This document shows positions 1 to 9,254 of a stretch of 64,000 bases of DNA, piece after piece. A program made the position numbers and the translations under genes. The notes beneath the pieces were generated by a model. That model did no database searches and was not told where the DNA came from. It was given only the letters and a program-made list of their open reading frames with translations. Origin of the DNA: CAWFGW01 sp963815495. GTDB taxonomy: Bacteria > Bacteroidota > Bacteroidia > Cytophagales > JAAEPT01. Each line of letters starts with the position of its first letter. Position 1 is the first letter of the stretch. The stretch covers positions 62,001 through 126,000 of the forward strand of contig CAWFGW010000028.1 of NCBI GenBank assembly GCA_963815495.1, given 5' to 3'.

Positions 1-447
1 TGTTGTTCCATTACGGAATGTTGTTTATCAAATAACAGGTCCTCTTTAATTTCAAGTTGATACAAGTCTTTAGCGGAATACGTGTCTGGCTTGTAGTTTT
101 TTAATTTTTCAATAGCTTCTTGTTTTTCCCACGGATCAGTAATGTTGCGTGTCTATGGTGGTGAATTAGAAGGAATTTCCAATAATTGAAATACTTCTTT
201 TTTACTGATTTCTTTAGTCAACGAATCAGAAGTGTATGCGGTGATTTCTCCAGCTTTTAACGCTTCAAGTAATATATGAGTAATTTCATGTCCACGTGCA
301 AATAATGATTTGTTTTGTTGCTCTCTTAAGTCAACGGCTCTGAGTGATTTCTTTTTTATACATGATGTCAGAATCATGCGTGTTGGATTGTTGAGCAACA
401 GTGATAGAAGTAACTGCTAAAGCAAATAATAAAAGGCATTTTTTCAT
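1..447 (-). CDS. gldN: GldN/PorN-like type IX secretion ring protein, partial and disrupted
   Basis: The reconstructed protein starts at the ATG at 447 with a signal peptide (MKKCLLLFALAVTSITVAQQ). It continues with the family-like stretch DIMYKKKSLRAVDLREQQNK, then FARGHEITHILLEALKAGE, and later YSAKDLYQLEIKEDLLFDK before running off the window at base 1. GldN/PorN is a periplasmic ring component associated with the outer membrane in the T9SS/gliding machinery. Reading needs one single-base removal in an A6 run near 355. An in-frame TAG lies at 153-155, after which the same frame resumes family-like sequence (ITDPWEKQEAIEKL). Either the gene is decayed or these are consensus errors; nearby genes suggest errors. 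The family call rests on motif recognition without an alignment. The C-terminus is missing. Confidence 0.7.
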
Positions 448-613
448 GTCTATAAGGTTTTAGTAAAACAATTATTTACCCTCTATTCCATCAATTTTAA
501 AGTGTCACCCTGCTGATTAAAAAAATTAATTATGTGTTAGTTATATATAGGGATGAGGTAGGAATCCAATCAAAACCATGTTACATTTTGGTAAGTTATA
601 TAACCAGTAAAAA

Positions 614-1577
614 TCACTTCCTTAAAGCAGCTATTTCCTCCGAAAAATCAACCTGCTCATTAAGTGCCTCTAGTTTTTGTAAAAGTCGTTTTCTGGAATT
701 TAAGTGAGCTGCAGTTTCTGTATTAAAAGGTTGGTGTAGTAAACTTTGTTGTATCCGCTTTTATTTCTTTGAAGAGATGTCGGGTACTCTCCGAATAATA
801 CGTTTCTTGAAATTTATTCCATACATAGTTTACAGCAAAATCAGTCGGATGAATAAAATCATCTTTATAAAACCGATAATCGCGCAAATCATCCATCAAC
901 AATTCATAAGAAGGAAAATAATCTACGTTGTCATACTTTTCTTGTAACTCATGACAAACTACTCGTAGAATAGCTTTGCTTACCGCATTGAGTGGAATGG
1001 TGTCTTTGGTGTGGCGAACAGGACTAAGTGTAAAAATAATATTTTCAAAAGTTGATAGGTTAGGGTATAGTTGCTCAAACTGCTTTATTGATTTCCTCTG
1101 CAGTTAATAACCTTTTTTCAAATGCTTTTTGAGGTGTTTTGTGGCAATTCGCAACGATAGTATTCGTTTCTAGGTGTTCATAAACAAAGGCAGTTCCTAG
1201 AGTGATGATGAGTGTTTTACATGATTTCGAAAATTCGGACAGCATGGTCTAATTGCCTGCAAAAGGTTGGCTTGTAATTCGTCTTCGTTGACACCTTTTA
1301 TAGAAGAATGTGCATCATAGTGAAACCAGATATCCTGTTGTTGAGTAATGAAATTTGAATGAGGAGTAGCGTTTGTCGTGATAAAATCAAGGGCTTTAAA
1401 AATCGAAATAGGATTAAATAAAGTACCTAAGGGATTACTCATTATAGGTACTTTGTGTAGGTGTAATAAATCACCTATTGATTCAGAAAAGCAAGAGCCT
1501 ATAAGTAAAACACCTTCTTTATGTGAAAGTAATTTTGGGTAGGTTGGAATATTAAAAGTTGTTCTAAAATCACTCAT
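614..1577 (-). CDS. GSCFA domain-containing protein (frameshifted)
   Basis: The N-terminal 126 residues carry the family signature as GSCFSES (about residues 27-33) and an NPLGTLFNP stretch typical of GSCFA proteins, a family with an SGNH-hydrolase-like fold and no settled substrate. The downstream frames continue the family (ITLGTAFVYEH, FTLSPVRHTKD, DDFIHPTDFAVNYVW) to a TGA at 614-616. That gives about 321 residues, the usual family length. Three +1 breaks (near 760 in an A run, near 1078 in a T3 run, near 1240) split the frame; removing one base at each restores it. The start ATG overlaps the stop of the muramidase by 8 bp (ATGAGTGA), so the two are probably co-transcribed and translationally coupled. 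Confidence 0.8.
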
Positions 1578-2287
1578 AGCTCATGTGGTTAAAATATTCC
1601 ATAAACTTTATGCCGTTATCAATGTAATTAGGGTCATAGGTTTGACTGATGTTATTTTTTGGGACAGGTTGTCCTGTGTTATGGATGTGAAATGCATCCT
1701 CGTATAATCCTTTATCAAGGTATTTCCCATAGCGTTTATTAATCCAATACACGCCCCAATAGATAGCATCCTTTCCTCGAATATCAGAAACATTTACTCC
1801 TAAAGGAATGCATTGATAACCCATCAATTGAAAAGGACCCCATGAAGTCGCTAAGTTAATTAATGCTTCATCGGAAGCATCACCAATAATTTGACGAGTG
1901 ATGGAACCATAACGTTTCTTTCGACCATCTCTTACACGTTTAAGTTGTTCAAAAACATGTTTTTCGAACCGTGGTTCAAAATCTGTGCGGCCAGAACACT
2001 CCAAGGTTACTAAGGCTTTGAGGTAGGTGTGTGAAATATTAAACTGCCGACCATAATCCTCCAGTTTAGTCCCGTAATTATCACGTGTTCTTTTTAAGCT
2101 GAAAGAATGAGCGAGATAAGTCCCCGTACCAATTCCATGACTTTTATATTTTAAATAACCATAAGTAGCCAATAAACAACAAAGCAATGAACCCAAGTTT
2201 AGAAAACTTAGAAGTTAGAAAACGACTCTTTTTTTTCGAAGTTCGCTTTCGTGGGACTTTGGCTTTATTTATTCTTTTCTTAGGCAA
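1570..2287 (-). CDS. membrane-anchored N-acetylmuramidase-like protein (frameshifted)
   Basis: The core matches the N-acetylmuramidase (DUF3380-type) fold used to cut peptidoglycan glycan strands: LVTLECSGR carries the probable catalytic Glu, followed by PRFEKHVFEQL and SWGPFQLMGYQ. Upstream, in a frame offset by one base (extra A in the A4 run at 2149-2152), lies a basic stretch PKKRINKAKVPRKR followed by a single hydrophobic helix (FIALLFIGYLWLF). The full protein is therefore anchored with its enzyme domain in the periplasm. The start is the TTG at 2287, just after an in-frame stop; no better ATG exists. About 239 residues. It lies between the M48 protease gene and the GSCFA gene on the same strand. 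Confidence 0.72.
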
Positions 2288-2293
2288 TTTAGG

Positions 2294-2321
2294 GTGTCAT
2301 TCTGAGCGTAGTGAAGAATCT
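2294..2321. repeat. REP-like dispersed intergenic unit
   Basis: This 28-bp unit (GTGTCATTCTGAGC, then GTAGTGAAGAATCT) lies between the M48 and muramidase genes. It resembles both arms of the inverted element at 26806-26883 (consensus GTCATTCTnAG, a short spacer, then GAAGAATC). Similar short intergenic repeats are common in Bacteroidota genomes. It is a single half-unit with no internal palindrome. Confidence 0.6.
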
Positions 2322-2342
2322 GGTGGGGTATACACATTAGTT

Positions 2343-3579
2343 TTAATACTTCTCTAAAGCCGTTAACCGTTGCAGCAATGTGGGGTGTGAATAATGCACA
2401 AACACATAAGCAGGGTGAGGAGTGAGATTAGTCATGTTGTGGTTTGAAAGCTTTTTCAAGGCATTCTGAATGTGTTCTTTACTGAAAGTAGTTGCTGCAT
2501 ATTCATCTGCTTCGTATTCGTTTTTTCGTGAAATTAACGACATCACAATTCCGATGATGGTTGAAATAGGAGAGAACAGAATACTAAATGCGACTAAGTT
2601 CAAATGAACTTGAAGCGTAGAAGCACCTAATGCTTTTGAAATGTTTTCACTTCCAACAAAGAAAGAAAGTAAAAACAAAATAGCTCCCATTTGAAGAATA
2701 GATATAGCCATACTCGTGATAATATGCTTTCGCTTGAAATGGCCTACTTCATGAGCTAATACAGCTACTAGTTCTTCCGTGGTTTGATTTTCAATCAAGG
2801 GTGTCATATAAGACGATTTTCTTTTTCTTCCCAATTCCTGAAAAGTAGGCATTTGCTTTGGAAGAACGTTTCGAACCATCTACCACATAAATGTTGTCCA
2901 AAGGAAAGTCAACTGTTTTGCTGTAAGCAGTAATTGCTTGACGTAACTCTCCATCTTCGAAGTGGCGTTAATTTGTTGAACAAAGGTACAATCAATGAGG
3001 TGTAAAACATATTCATAAACACCATAAATACACCTGCAATCACCCAAAAGTAAATCCAGAAGTTGGTACCAATACTTTGTATTAGCCAAAGAAGCGCACC
3101 TAATAATACCCCACCTAAAAGAGCAGCAATGAAATAACCTTTGATTTTATCCAGAACATAGGTCCCAATAGTCATTTTATTGAATCCGAATTTCTGCTTC
3201 AATCACAAATTGTTTATACAACCCAAAAGGTATCGTAATAACATCTGAAATGATATATGCTACTCCAAAGAAAGCTAACGAAAGCCAAATTCCACTCGTA
3301 TAATTTGCTAGATAATCATTTAACAAACCCAACCAACCAAAATAAAAAACACACAACATCAATCCAGTTGAAATGGTGGACGAAAGCAATCCGAAATAGG
3401 TGTTTACTTTCTGGTAACCAATGGATTTATGGTATTCTTCTTCTGAGTAGACACCCTCCAAGTGGGGCTGGTAGTTGCTCAGGCTTATGGTTTAAGTTGA
3501 GAAGATCTAAAATCGTTTCAAGGCAAAATTCAAAAGCCGTAATAAGTATAATAATGGTTAGTATGGTATTGGGTGTCAT
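2343..3579 (-). CDS. M48 family (Ste24-like) metallopeptidase (frameshifted)
   Basis: This is an integral-membrane zinc protease of the CAAX prenyl protease 1 type. The reconstructed protein starts at the ATG at 3579 (MTPNTILTIIILITAFEF), has several membrane helices and the family stretch FGFNKMTIGTY. It then has DGSKRSSKANAYFSG, the zinc motif LAHEVGHFKRKH, and the third ligand in the YEADEYAA segment. Length is about 411 residues, as expected. Four single-base insertions (near 2800, 2959, 3191 and 3458) break the frame; removing one base at each restores textbook family sequence, so the gene is probably intact in the organism. Bacterial members are membrane quality-control proteases; the substrate here is unknown. 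Confidence 0.88.
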
Positions 3580-3809
3580 GTTGTTTGAGTAGTGAGTATG
3601 AGTAAAGAGTATTGAGTACTGTAGACTGTATAGATGTTAGATTTTTAGATATGTTAACATTGGATTTTAGTTTTACTTTAAGCAAAGGCATATTGAGTCG
3701 TTAGTAACGAGTAATTAGATATAAGATGATTAGACTTTGTAAACACTCTCAGTTAGATTCAAGGTCTTTATCCTTCTACTTTATACTCACGGTCTTTCTA
3801 CCCTCTACT

Positions 3810-4349
3810 TCATTCATTTTTCTTCAAAGCAAGTTCAATATGTGCCAGATGATGGTTACCATGCCAAGCATAGGTGCCAATCGTTTCTTCCAAAGAAAAT
3901 CGTTTGCCATGCTCTGGATGAATAAATTCTCTTTTTAATTCAGCAGGTGAAAGTCTTTTCAACAGCTTAACCCATTTTGCATGCAGAGAAATTATTAAGG
4001 CAATAGAATTTGAAATGTCATTGTCATTAGCGTCATCAAGTTCTGCCCAACGTTCCTCGAAGTAAGGTTTTATAGTTGGGGCATCTTCTGTTAAAGCCAA
4101 TTTGAAACGAATATAACTATTCATGTGACTATCTGCACAATGATGAACCACTTGGTTTATTGACCAACCATTTGGTCGGTAGTGTAAGTTGAGTTGTTCA
4201 GGTGTAAGATCATCGGTGATTGTTTTTATTTTATCAGGAAATACTTGAATCTCTTTAATCCATTGTTTGACTAATGAATTATCAATAACTTCAGGTTTTT
4301 TAAACTCCCCAATTGGAAACTTTAGTTGATAAAGAGCTATGTCAGTCAT
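3810..4349 (-). CDS. YfiT/DinB-like putative metal-dependent hydrolase or bacillithiol transferase
   Basis: The 179-residue protein has the YfiT arrangement of a four-helix DinB fold: an N-terminal YQLKFPIGEF strand segment, a first metal His in VVHHCADSHMNSYIRFK, and paired His residues in YAWHGNHHLAHIELAL near the C-terminus. Family members bind a divalent metal through three histidines, and some transfer bacillithiol to electrophiles. The thiol partner in this organism cannot be told from the sequence. The frame is intact despite broken neighbours. Upstream and downstream spacers (155 and 230 bp) contain short ATGTTAGAT-type low-complexity repeats and no other recognisable gene. Confidence 0.85.
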   Translation of the reverse strand: MTDIALYQLKFPIGEFKKPEVIDNSLVKQWIKEIQVFPDKIKTITDDLTPEQLNLHYRPNGWSINQVVHHCADSHMNSYIRFKLALTEDAPTIKPYFEERWAELDDANDNDISNSIALIISLHAKWVKLLKRLSPAELKREFIHPEHGKRFSLEETIGTYAWHGNHHLAHIELALKKNE

Positions 4350-4504
4350 GTTTTTGGGATTTGAGTATTGGACTAGTTAAATGCGAGAGATACTTTCGTG
4401 TTGCTTCTCACTTTTGCTTTAATCAAAGAGCTAAAGGCTTACAGCTTTTTTAGTAATGAGAAGATATCTTCAAGTCCTATATCTTTCTACTTTACTTTTT
4501 CTAC

Positions 4505-5476
4505 TCAATAATACTTCTTTTCTTTCAAGTAATTGGAGACATAATCTTTTACACCATCTTCCAATGAAGTAAACGGTTTGTCGTAACCAATCTTTCGAAG
4601 TTTGTTCATGTTTGCTTCAGTGAAGTATTGGTATTTGTCGCGAATGTCTTCAGGGGTATCCATGAAACTGATGTTTTCTTCAACTCCCATAGCTTCAAAG
4701 GTACTTTTTGTTAAATCAAGAAATGTACGTGCTTCGCCAGTTCCTACATTGTACAAACCCGAATCTTTTCGGTGATGAATTAAGAAGAGTATGATTTCAA
4801 CCACATCTTTCACATAGATAAAATCCCGGATTTGTTCACCATCTTTAAAGTCAGGATTGTGTGATTTGAACAACTTCATACTCCCCGTTTTACCGATTTG
4901 ATTATAAGCATGCATTATTACAGAAGCCATACGCCCTTTGTGATATTCATTTGGGCCGTACACATTAAAAAATTTTAATCCAGCCCAAAAGAAAGGTTTC
5001 TTGTCTTGTTGAAGTGCCCATTTGTCAAAGTCGTTTTTAGAAACTCCGTAGGGGTTCAGAGGTTTTAATTGCGCTTGAATGTCTTCACGGTCCTCATAAC
5101 CGAATTCACCTAAACCGTATGTTGCTGCTGAAGATGCATAAACCAGAGGGATTTGGTGGTCAATACATGCTTGCCATACTTTCTTTGAATATTCGACATT
5201 CAGTTCATCAAAAATGGTTGTGTCAAACTCTGTAGTATCTGTTCGAGCACCAAGGTGGATGATAAATTCAACATATCGCCAGTTTTCATCACGTTGTAGC
5301 CAGTTGAAGAAGTCTTTCCTATCAACGCGTTCCTGAATAGTTTTCCCATCCAGATTAAGGTTTTTCTCAGGGTTACTAAAATCATCAACAGCGATGATGT
5401 AGTTAAAATTGTCTTGATTGAGCCTGCTTATCATGCAGCTTCCTATAAATCCGGCAGCACCTGTTACAACTATCAT
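4505..5476 (-). CDS. hldD: ADP-glyceromanno-heptose 6-epimerase
   Basis: This extended SDR epimerase converts ADP-D-glycero- to ADP-L-glycero-D-manno-heptose for the LPS inner core. Visible are the Rossmann motif TGAAGFIGS (residues 5-13), the HLGARTDTTE segment typical of HldD, SSAATYG with the catalytic Ser, YGVSK with Tyr143 and Lys147, and FFNVYGPNE. At 323 residues it has the normal family length. It is transcribed alone and divergently from the metal-chelate importer genes. It fits with lpxB and lpxK elsewhere in the window as part of LPS assembly. Confidence 0.95.
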   Translation of the reverse strand: MIVVTGAAGFIGSCMISRLNQDNFNYIIAVDDFSNPEKNLNLDGKTIQERVDRKDFFNWLQRDENWRYVEFIIHLGARTDTTEFDTTIFDELNVEYSKKVWQACIDHQIPLVYASSAATYGLGEFGYEDREDIQAQLKPLNPYGVSKNDFDKWALQQDKKPFFWAGLKFFNVYGPNEYHKGRMASVIMHAYNQIGKTGSMKLFKSHNPDFKDGEQIRDFIYVKDVVEIILFLIHHRKDSGLYNVGTGEARTFLDLTKSTFEAMGVEENISFMDTPEDIRDKYQYFTEANMNKLRKIGYDKPFTSLEDGVKDYVSNYLKEKKYY

Positions 5477-5522
5477 TTAAAAACGTGGTTTTCGTTTACG
5501 ATTCGTTAATTTCGCTGCTTCA

Positions 5523-6704
5523 ATGAATAGGGCAGCGGACAAAGATAGGAGGTTTAATTTTGAAACTCGAAATGTGAAACTAGAAATTGGGTTTTTGAAA
5601 AACAAGAAACAAGAGTCAAGAATCAAGACGAGTACCATGGTTAATGTTTTTACAAATCAAAATGAGTCTGTACTGCCGAAGAACAGCCCCTTCATAGCAC
5701 CTCGGTTGGTGTCCTCACCAACGGAAACTGTTGAAACGGATGTCTCGGTTGTTGTTTACTCCAATCACAGATTTCCCTCGTCTCGATTTTTATTCTTACC
5801 AAAGAATAGCATTCAAATAGCCCTGGTTTTAATTTTCACTGTTTTGTTTTCTTGCCAGACTTCGGAGCAAAAAACAACCCATACACAAACAATTATCGAT
5901 GGCACAGGGCGAACAGTGGAAGTCAATAAGGCTGCTCAAACAGTCATGGCTTTATCGCCTTCAATGACGGAGGTGTTGTTTGAATTACTTCCTCCAGAAC
6001 GCATTGTCGGCAGAACAGACCAATGTGATTACCCAGCTGCCTGTTTAAGTTTACCTAAAGTCCAGGTCTATCCATCCGTGAATTTGGAAAAAGTCCTAAA
6101 AATTAATCCAGACCTCATCATCAGCAATAGTGAAATTACTCCACCAGAAACGGCTGAAAAGCTAACACAATTAGGCATTCCAGTGTTGTTATATGAAATC
6201 AATTCAATAGAAAAGTTGCATGCAACAATAAGAGAAGTGTCCCAACTGATAGGCGCTAAGGTGAAAGGGGAAGCATTAATTAAAGAAGATGAATTACAAA
6301 TCATGAATTATAAATCAGATTCGCTGGTTATTCCTAAATCTTCATTATCTGCTGTAACATTAATTTCTATTGATCCAATCTATGTCTACGGTACAACTTC
6401 GTTTTTTGATGAATTGTTAGAAATAGCAGGTTTTCAAAATGCTATAGATTCATCGTTAGGTAGCTATCCACAAGTATCACGAAGTATGTTATTAAGGCTT
6501 AACCCGGATTATTTATTAGGCTATGACTTTGAAGCATTAGATACTACTTTTTTTGAGTTATATCCTGAATTGCGGTCGATGAAAGCTTATCAACAAAAAA
6601 ATATTTACCCTTTAGATGGCGACTTAGCTGCTAGGCCGAGCCCTCGTTTTGTGGAGTTGATAAAAGAAATGCGTAAAATTAGAAAACGAGAAGCTTTGAA
6701 GTAG
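5523..6704 (+). CDS. helical-backbone ABC importer substrate-binding lipoprotein (BtuF-like)
   Basis: This is a periplasmic binding protein of the BtuF/FepB class for cobalamin or a ferric chelate. The binding domain begins near residue 117 with IIDGTGRTVEV, then ALSPSMTEVLFEL and a PDLIISNSE hinge segment. The lipobox is LFSC with Cys111 of the longest frame, after the hydrophobic stretch IQIALVLIFTVLF. The start is unresolved. The first ~90 codons overlap typical spacer sequence, including a CAAGA-type microrepeat and a perfect hairpin at 5705-5722, and in-frame ATGs exist only at 5523 and 5637. A near-cognate start close to 5800 or a sequencing error may hide the real one. The gene is followed after 6 bp by the permease. 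No ATPase gene is present nearby. Residues such as DQCDYPAAC favour the BtuF-like branch. Confidence 0.85.
   Translation: MNRAADKDRRFNFETRNVKLEIGFLKNKKQESRIKTSTMVNVFTNQNESVLPKNSPFIAPRLVSSPTETVETDVSVVVYSNHRFPSSRFLFLPKNSIQIALVLIFTVLFSCQTSEQKTTHTQTIIDGTGRTVEVNKAAQTVMALSPSMTEVLFELLPPERIVGRTDQCDYPAACLSLPKVQVYPSVNLEKVLKINPDLIISNSEITPPETAEKLTQLGIPVLLYEINSIEKLHATIREVSQLIGAKVKGEALIKEDELQIMNYKSDSLVIPKSSLSAVTLISIDPIYVYGTTSFFDELLEIAGFQNAIDSSLGSYPQVSRSMLLRLNPDYLLGYDFEALDTTFFELYPELRSMKAYQQKNIYPLDGDLAARPSPRFVELIKEMRKIRKREALK
5705..5722. repeat. short perfect hairpin of a dispersed palindromic family
   Basis: The sequence is GTTGGTG, a TCCT loop, then CACCAAC. A related copy occurs at 22080-22095 (GGTGTTGTCACCAACG against GGTGTCCTCACCAACG here). 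Its presence inside the 5' part of the binding-protein frame is a main reason to doubt the upstream start codons of that gene. Confidence 0.55.
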
Positions 6705-6710
6705 AACTAA

Positions 6711-7721
6711 ATGAAAATCCCACAACCAATTATATGGTCACTAGCTATGCTCTTGTTACTTTTTTTAGCAACACAAGTAGTGTTAGTGGGTGATGATATT
6801 TCATTTACAACTTTGTTAGCCTATTTGTCAGGCGATTTACCCGATGGATATCAACTCACGGTAATTCATGAGTTACGCTTGCCTAAAGTTGTGATGGCAG
6901 CATTAGCGGGTGCTTCGTTGGCTTTAGCAGGGTTTATGATGCAGCAATTGGTGAACAACCCCTTGGCTGATCCTTATTTAATTAGTACTGCCAGTGGTGC
7001 TTCCTTAGGCGTTAACTTAACCATTTCAGGATTTTTGCCAGCAATACTTCCTTATCTCTATGTGTTACCCTTTTACGGCTTTGTATTTGGCATGCTTTCA
7101 ACTTTGTTAGTAGTGGTTTTAAGTAAACAAAAAGGGCAAATCAATACCTTGATATTAATAATCGGTGGAGTCAGTGTCTCTTCGCTGTTGACAGCTTGCA
7201 CCAGTTTAATTGTCTACTACTCCGATTCAACAGCAAAACTTCGTTCAATTTTGTTTTGGGCTATGGGGAGTTTCGAAAAAACGCAGTGGCAACAGATTCC
7301 TTTATTGTTAGTATTGTTGGTGGTCGTTTTGGTGGCTTCGTCTTTCATTCACCGTCATTTATTGATTTTGATGATGGGCAACACCAAGGCGAAACAGCTG
7401 GGGGCAAATGTGGGGCAATTGCAAATTCTATTGTTGTGTTTTTCAGCCTTATTAGTAGGTGTTGTGGTTGCTTACTGCGGTCCAATTGGGTTTGTAGGTT
7501 TAATCGTTCCACACTTCTCTCGGGCGTTTGTAGGTTTAAGTTCACGTTCTGTGTTGGTTTTTACTGCTCTTGCTGGAGCAGGTTTTATGTTGGCATGTGA
7601 ATGGATTGCTCAACTTATTGTACCCGAAGTTGGTTTACCAGTAGGGTTGGTTGCATCCTTCATTGGTGTGCCATTCTTTTTATATTTGTTGTTCAATCGA
7701 AAATATCACTTCAGTAAATGA
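6711..7721 (+). CDS. FecCD/BtuC-family ABC importer permease
   Basis: The 336-residue, strongly hydrophobic protein has the typical family sequence: ELRLPKVVMAALAGASLALA near the N-terminus, QQLVNNPLADPYLI, SGASLGV, and the C-terminal block GPIGFVGLIVPHFSRAFVG that contacts the ATPase. About ten membrane helices can be drawn. Such permeases import cobalamin, haem or siderophores with a binding lipoprotein (the preceding gene) and an ATPase not seen in this window. The ATG lies 6 bp after the upstream gene; its stop overlaps the queD start (ATGA). The substrate is not decidable from sequence alone. Confidence 0.93.
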   Translation: MKIPQPIIWSLAMLLLLFLATQVVLVGDDISFTTLLAYLSGDLPDGYQLTVIHELRLPKVVMAALAGASLALAGFMMQQLVNNPLADPYLISTASGASLGVNLTISGFLPAILPYLYVLPFYGFVFGMLSTLLVVVLSKQKGQINTLILIIGGVSVSSLLTACTSLIVYYSDSTAKLRSILFWAMGSFEKTQWQQIPLLLVLLVVVLVASSFIHRHLLILMMGNTKAKQLGANVGQLQILLLCFSALLVGVVVAYCGPIGFVGLIVPHFSRAFVGLSSRSVLVFTALAGAGFMLACEWIAQLIVPEVGLPVGLVASFIGVPFFLYLLFNRKYHFSK

Positions 7722-8134
7722 TTTACATAACGCGTAAAGAGCATTTTAATGCTGCTCATAAAATGTATAACCCCGCATGGTCTAAGGAAAAAAATGAAAC
7801 TATCTTCGGACCATGTGCAAATGAAAATTGGCACGGTCATAACTATGAATTGTTTGTTACCATTAAAGGAAATCCACATCCTGAAACAGGTTATGTGATG
7901 GATATTAAGGAGTTAAGTGGGTTGCTGAGAGAAAATTTGATTAATAAAGTAGACCACAAAAATTTGAATATAGATGTTGATTTTATGCAGGGGAAACTGG
8001 CAAGCACTGAAAACTTCACTATTGAAATATGGCGCTTAATTCAACCTTTGATTGAAAAAAAAGAAGGTGTAAAATTGCATAGTATTAAGTTGTACGAAAC
8101 TCCTCGTAACTTTGTGGAGTATTTTGGAGAGTAA
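7718..8134 (+). CDS. queD: 6-carboxytetrahydropterin synthase / PTPS family
   Basis: This 138-residue T-fold enzyme converts 7,8-dihydroneopterin triphosphate to 6-carboxytetrahydropterin in queuosine synthesis. Zinc-binding histidines are seen at His14 (FNAAH) and in WHGHNYEL (His39, His41). Cys33 (FGPCANEN) occupies the catalytic position, and TSTENFT-like SENFT and KLYETPRN close the active site. The start overlaps the permease stop by 4 bp, and lpxB follows after 7 bp. The cluster is thus a compact transcription unit of functionally unrelated genes. Other queuosine genes are not in the window. Confidence 0.92.
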   Translation: MIYITRKEHFNAAHKMYNPAWSKEKNETIFGPCANENWHGHNYELFVTIKGNPHPETGYVMDIKELSGLLRENLINKVDHKNLNIDVDFMQGKLASTENFTIEIWRLIQPLIEKKEGVKLHSIKLYETPRNFVEYFGE

Positions 8135-8141
8135 GTAGCGA

Positions 8142-9254
8142 ATGAAATATTTTATAATAGCAGGAGAACGGTCGGGAGATTTACATGCTTCTTTTTTAAT
8201 GAAGGAGCTTAAGAAAAAAGATGCTAATGCAACGTTTCGAATTATTGGTGGCGACATGATGAAGGCGGAAGGAGGAGAAGTCTTTCTTCACTATAAAAAA
8301 CTCTCTGTTATGGGGTTTGCTGAAATTCTAGCTAGTGTATTTAAGTTTTTAAAAATTATTAAAGAAACAAAGCAAGAGATTGAAAACTATGCACCTGATG
8401 TGTTATTATTAGTTGATTTTGCAGGTTTTAATATGCGGATTGCCAAATGGGCAAAACTACGGGGTATGAAAGTACACTATTATATTTCACCTAAAGCCTG
8501 GGCTTGGAATGAAAAACGTGCCTATAAAATCAAAGCCTATGTAGATCATTTGTATTGTATTCTTCCTTTTGAAACGGATTTTTTTAATAAATACGACTAC
8601 AAAATAGACTATGTAGGAAATCCACTGTTGGATGAGATAAAGGCGTTTACTCCTTCAGAAGATTTCAGAACAAAACATCGCTTATCAGACAAACCAATTA
8701 TTGCAATATTACCAGGAAGTAGAAAGCAAGAAATTGAGCGCAATCTCTATTTAATGATGAGTGTGATTAATGTGTTTCCTGACTTTCAATATGTAATAGG
8801 AGCTGTTACGCACTTACCGATGACGTATTACCGACAGTTTGAACGAAATGACAATATTCATATTGTGTGTGATGAGACTTACGATTTGTTAAGCAAGTCT
8901 ACCTATGCGATTGTGTGTTCAGGCACAGCAACTCTTGAAACAGCCTTGTTTAAAGTACCTCAGGTAGTGTGTTATCAAACAAGTTTTATTTCAGCTTCAA
9001 TCGCCCGAATGCTTATTAAAGTGAAGTTTGTATCTTTAGTTAATTTAATTGCGAATAGAGCAATTGTAAAAGAATTACTTCAAGATGATTTTACACCACA
9101 TAATTTATTGGACGAATTAAAAAAAATGATTAATAATGAATCGCATCGACAGAAAATATTTGATGGCTATGAGGAAGTTAGATCATTAATGGGAGACGAA
9201 GGTGCTTCTGAACGCACAGCAGAATTAATTATATCATACGCTAAATCTAGTTGA
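8142..9254 (+). CDS. lpxB: lipid-A-disaccharide synthase
   Basis: This GT19 enzyme joins UDP-diacylglucosamine and lipid X to form lipid A disaccharide at the inner membrane. Clear landmarks are AGERSGDLHASFLM at the N-terminus, SPKAWAWNEKRAYKI, YVGNPLLDE, LPGSRKQEIERNL and the UDP-binding SGTATLETALFKVPQVV. Its 370 residues match the family. The stop codon overlaps the TTG start of the large histidine kinase (TTGA), so the two are probably translationally coupled. Confidence 0.96.
   Translation: MKYFIIAGERSGDLHASFLMKELKKKDANATFRIIGGDMMKAEGGEVFLHYKKLSVMGFAEILASVFKFLKIIKETKQEIENYAPDVLLLVDFAGFNMRIAKWAKLRGMKVHYYISPKAWAWNEKRAYKIKAYVDHLYCILPFETDFFNKYDYKIDYVGNPLLDEIKAFTPSEDFRTKHRLSDKPIIAILPGSRKQEIERNLYLMMSVINVFPDFQYVIGAVTHLPMTYYRQFERNDNIHIVCDETYDLLSKSTYAIVCSGTATLETALFKVPQVVCYQTSFISASIARMLIKVKFVSLVNLIANRAIVKELLQDDFTPHNLLDELKKMINNESHRQKIFDGYEEVRSLMGDEGASERTAELIISYAKSS

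Noticed and set aside
153..155. TAG recoding in this organism
   Set aside because: TAG serves as an ordinary stop at tight gene junctions elsewhere in the window, and both internal TAGs lie in the error-rich region.
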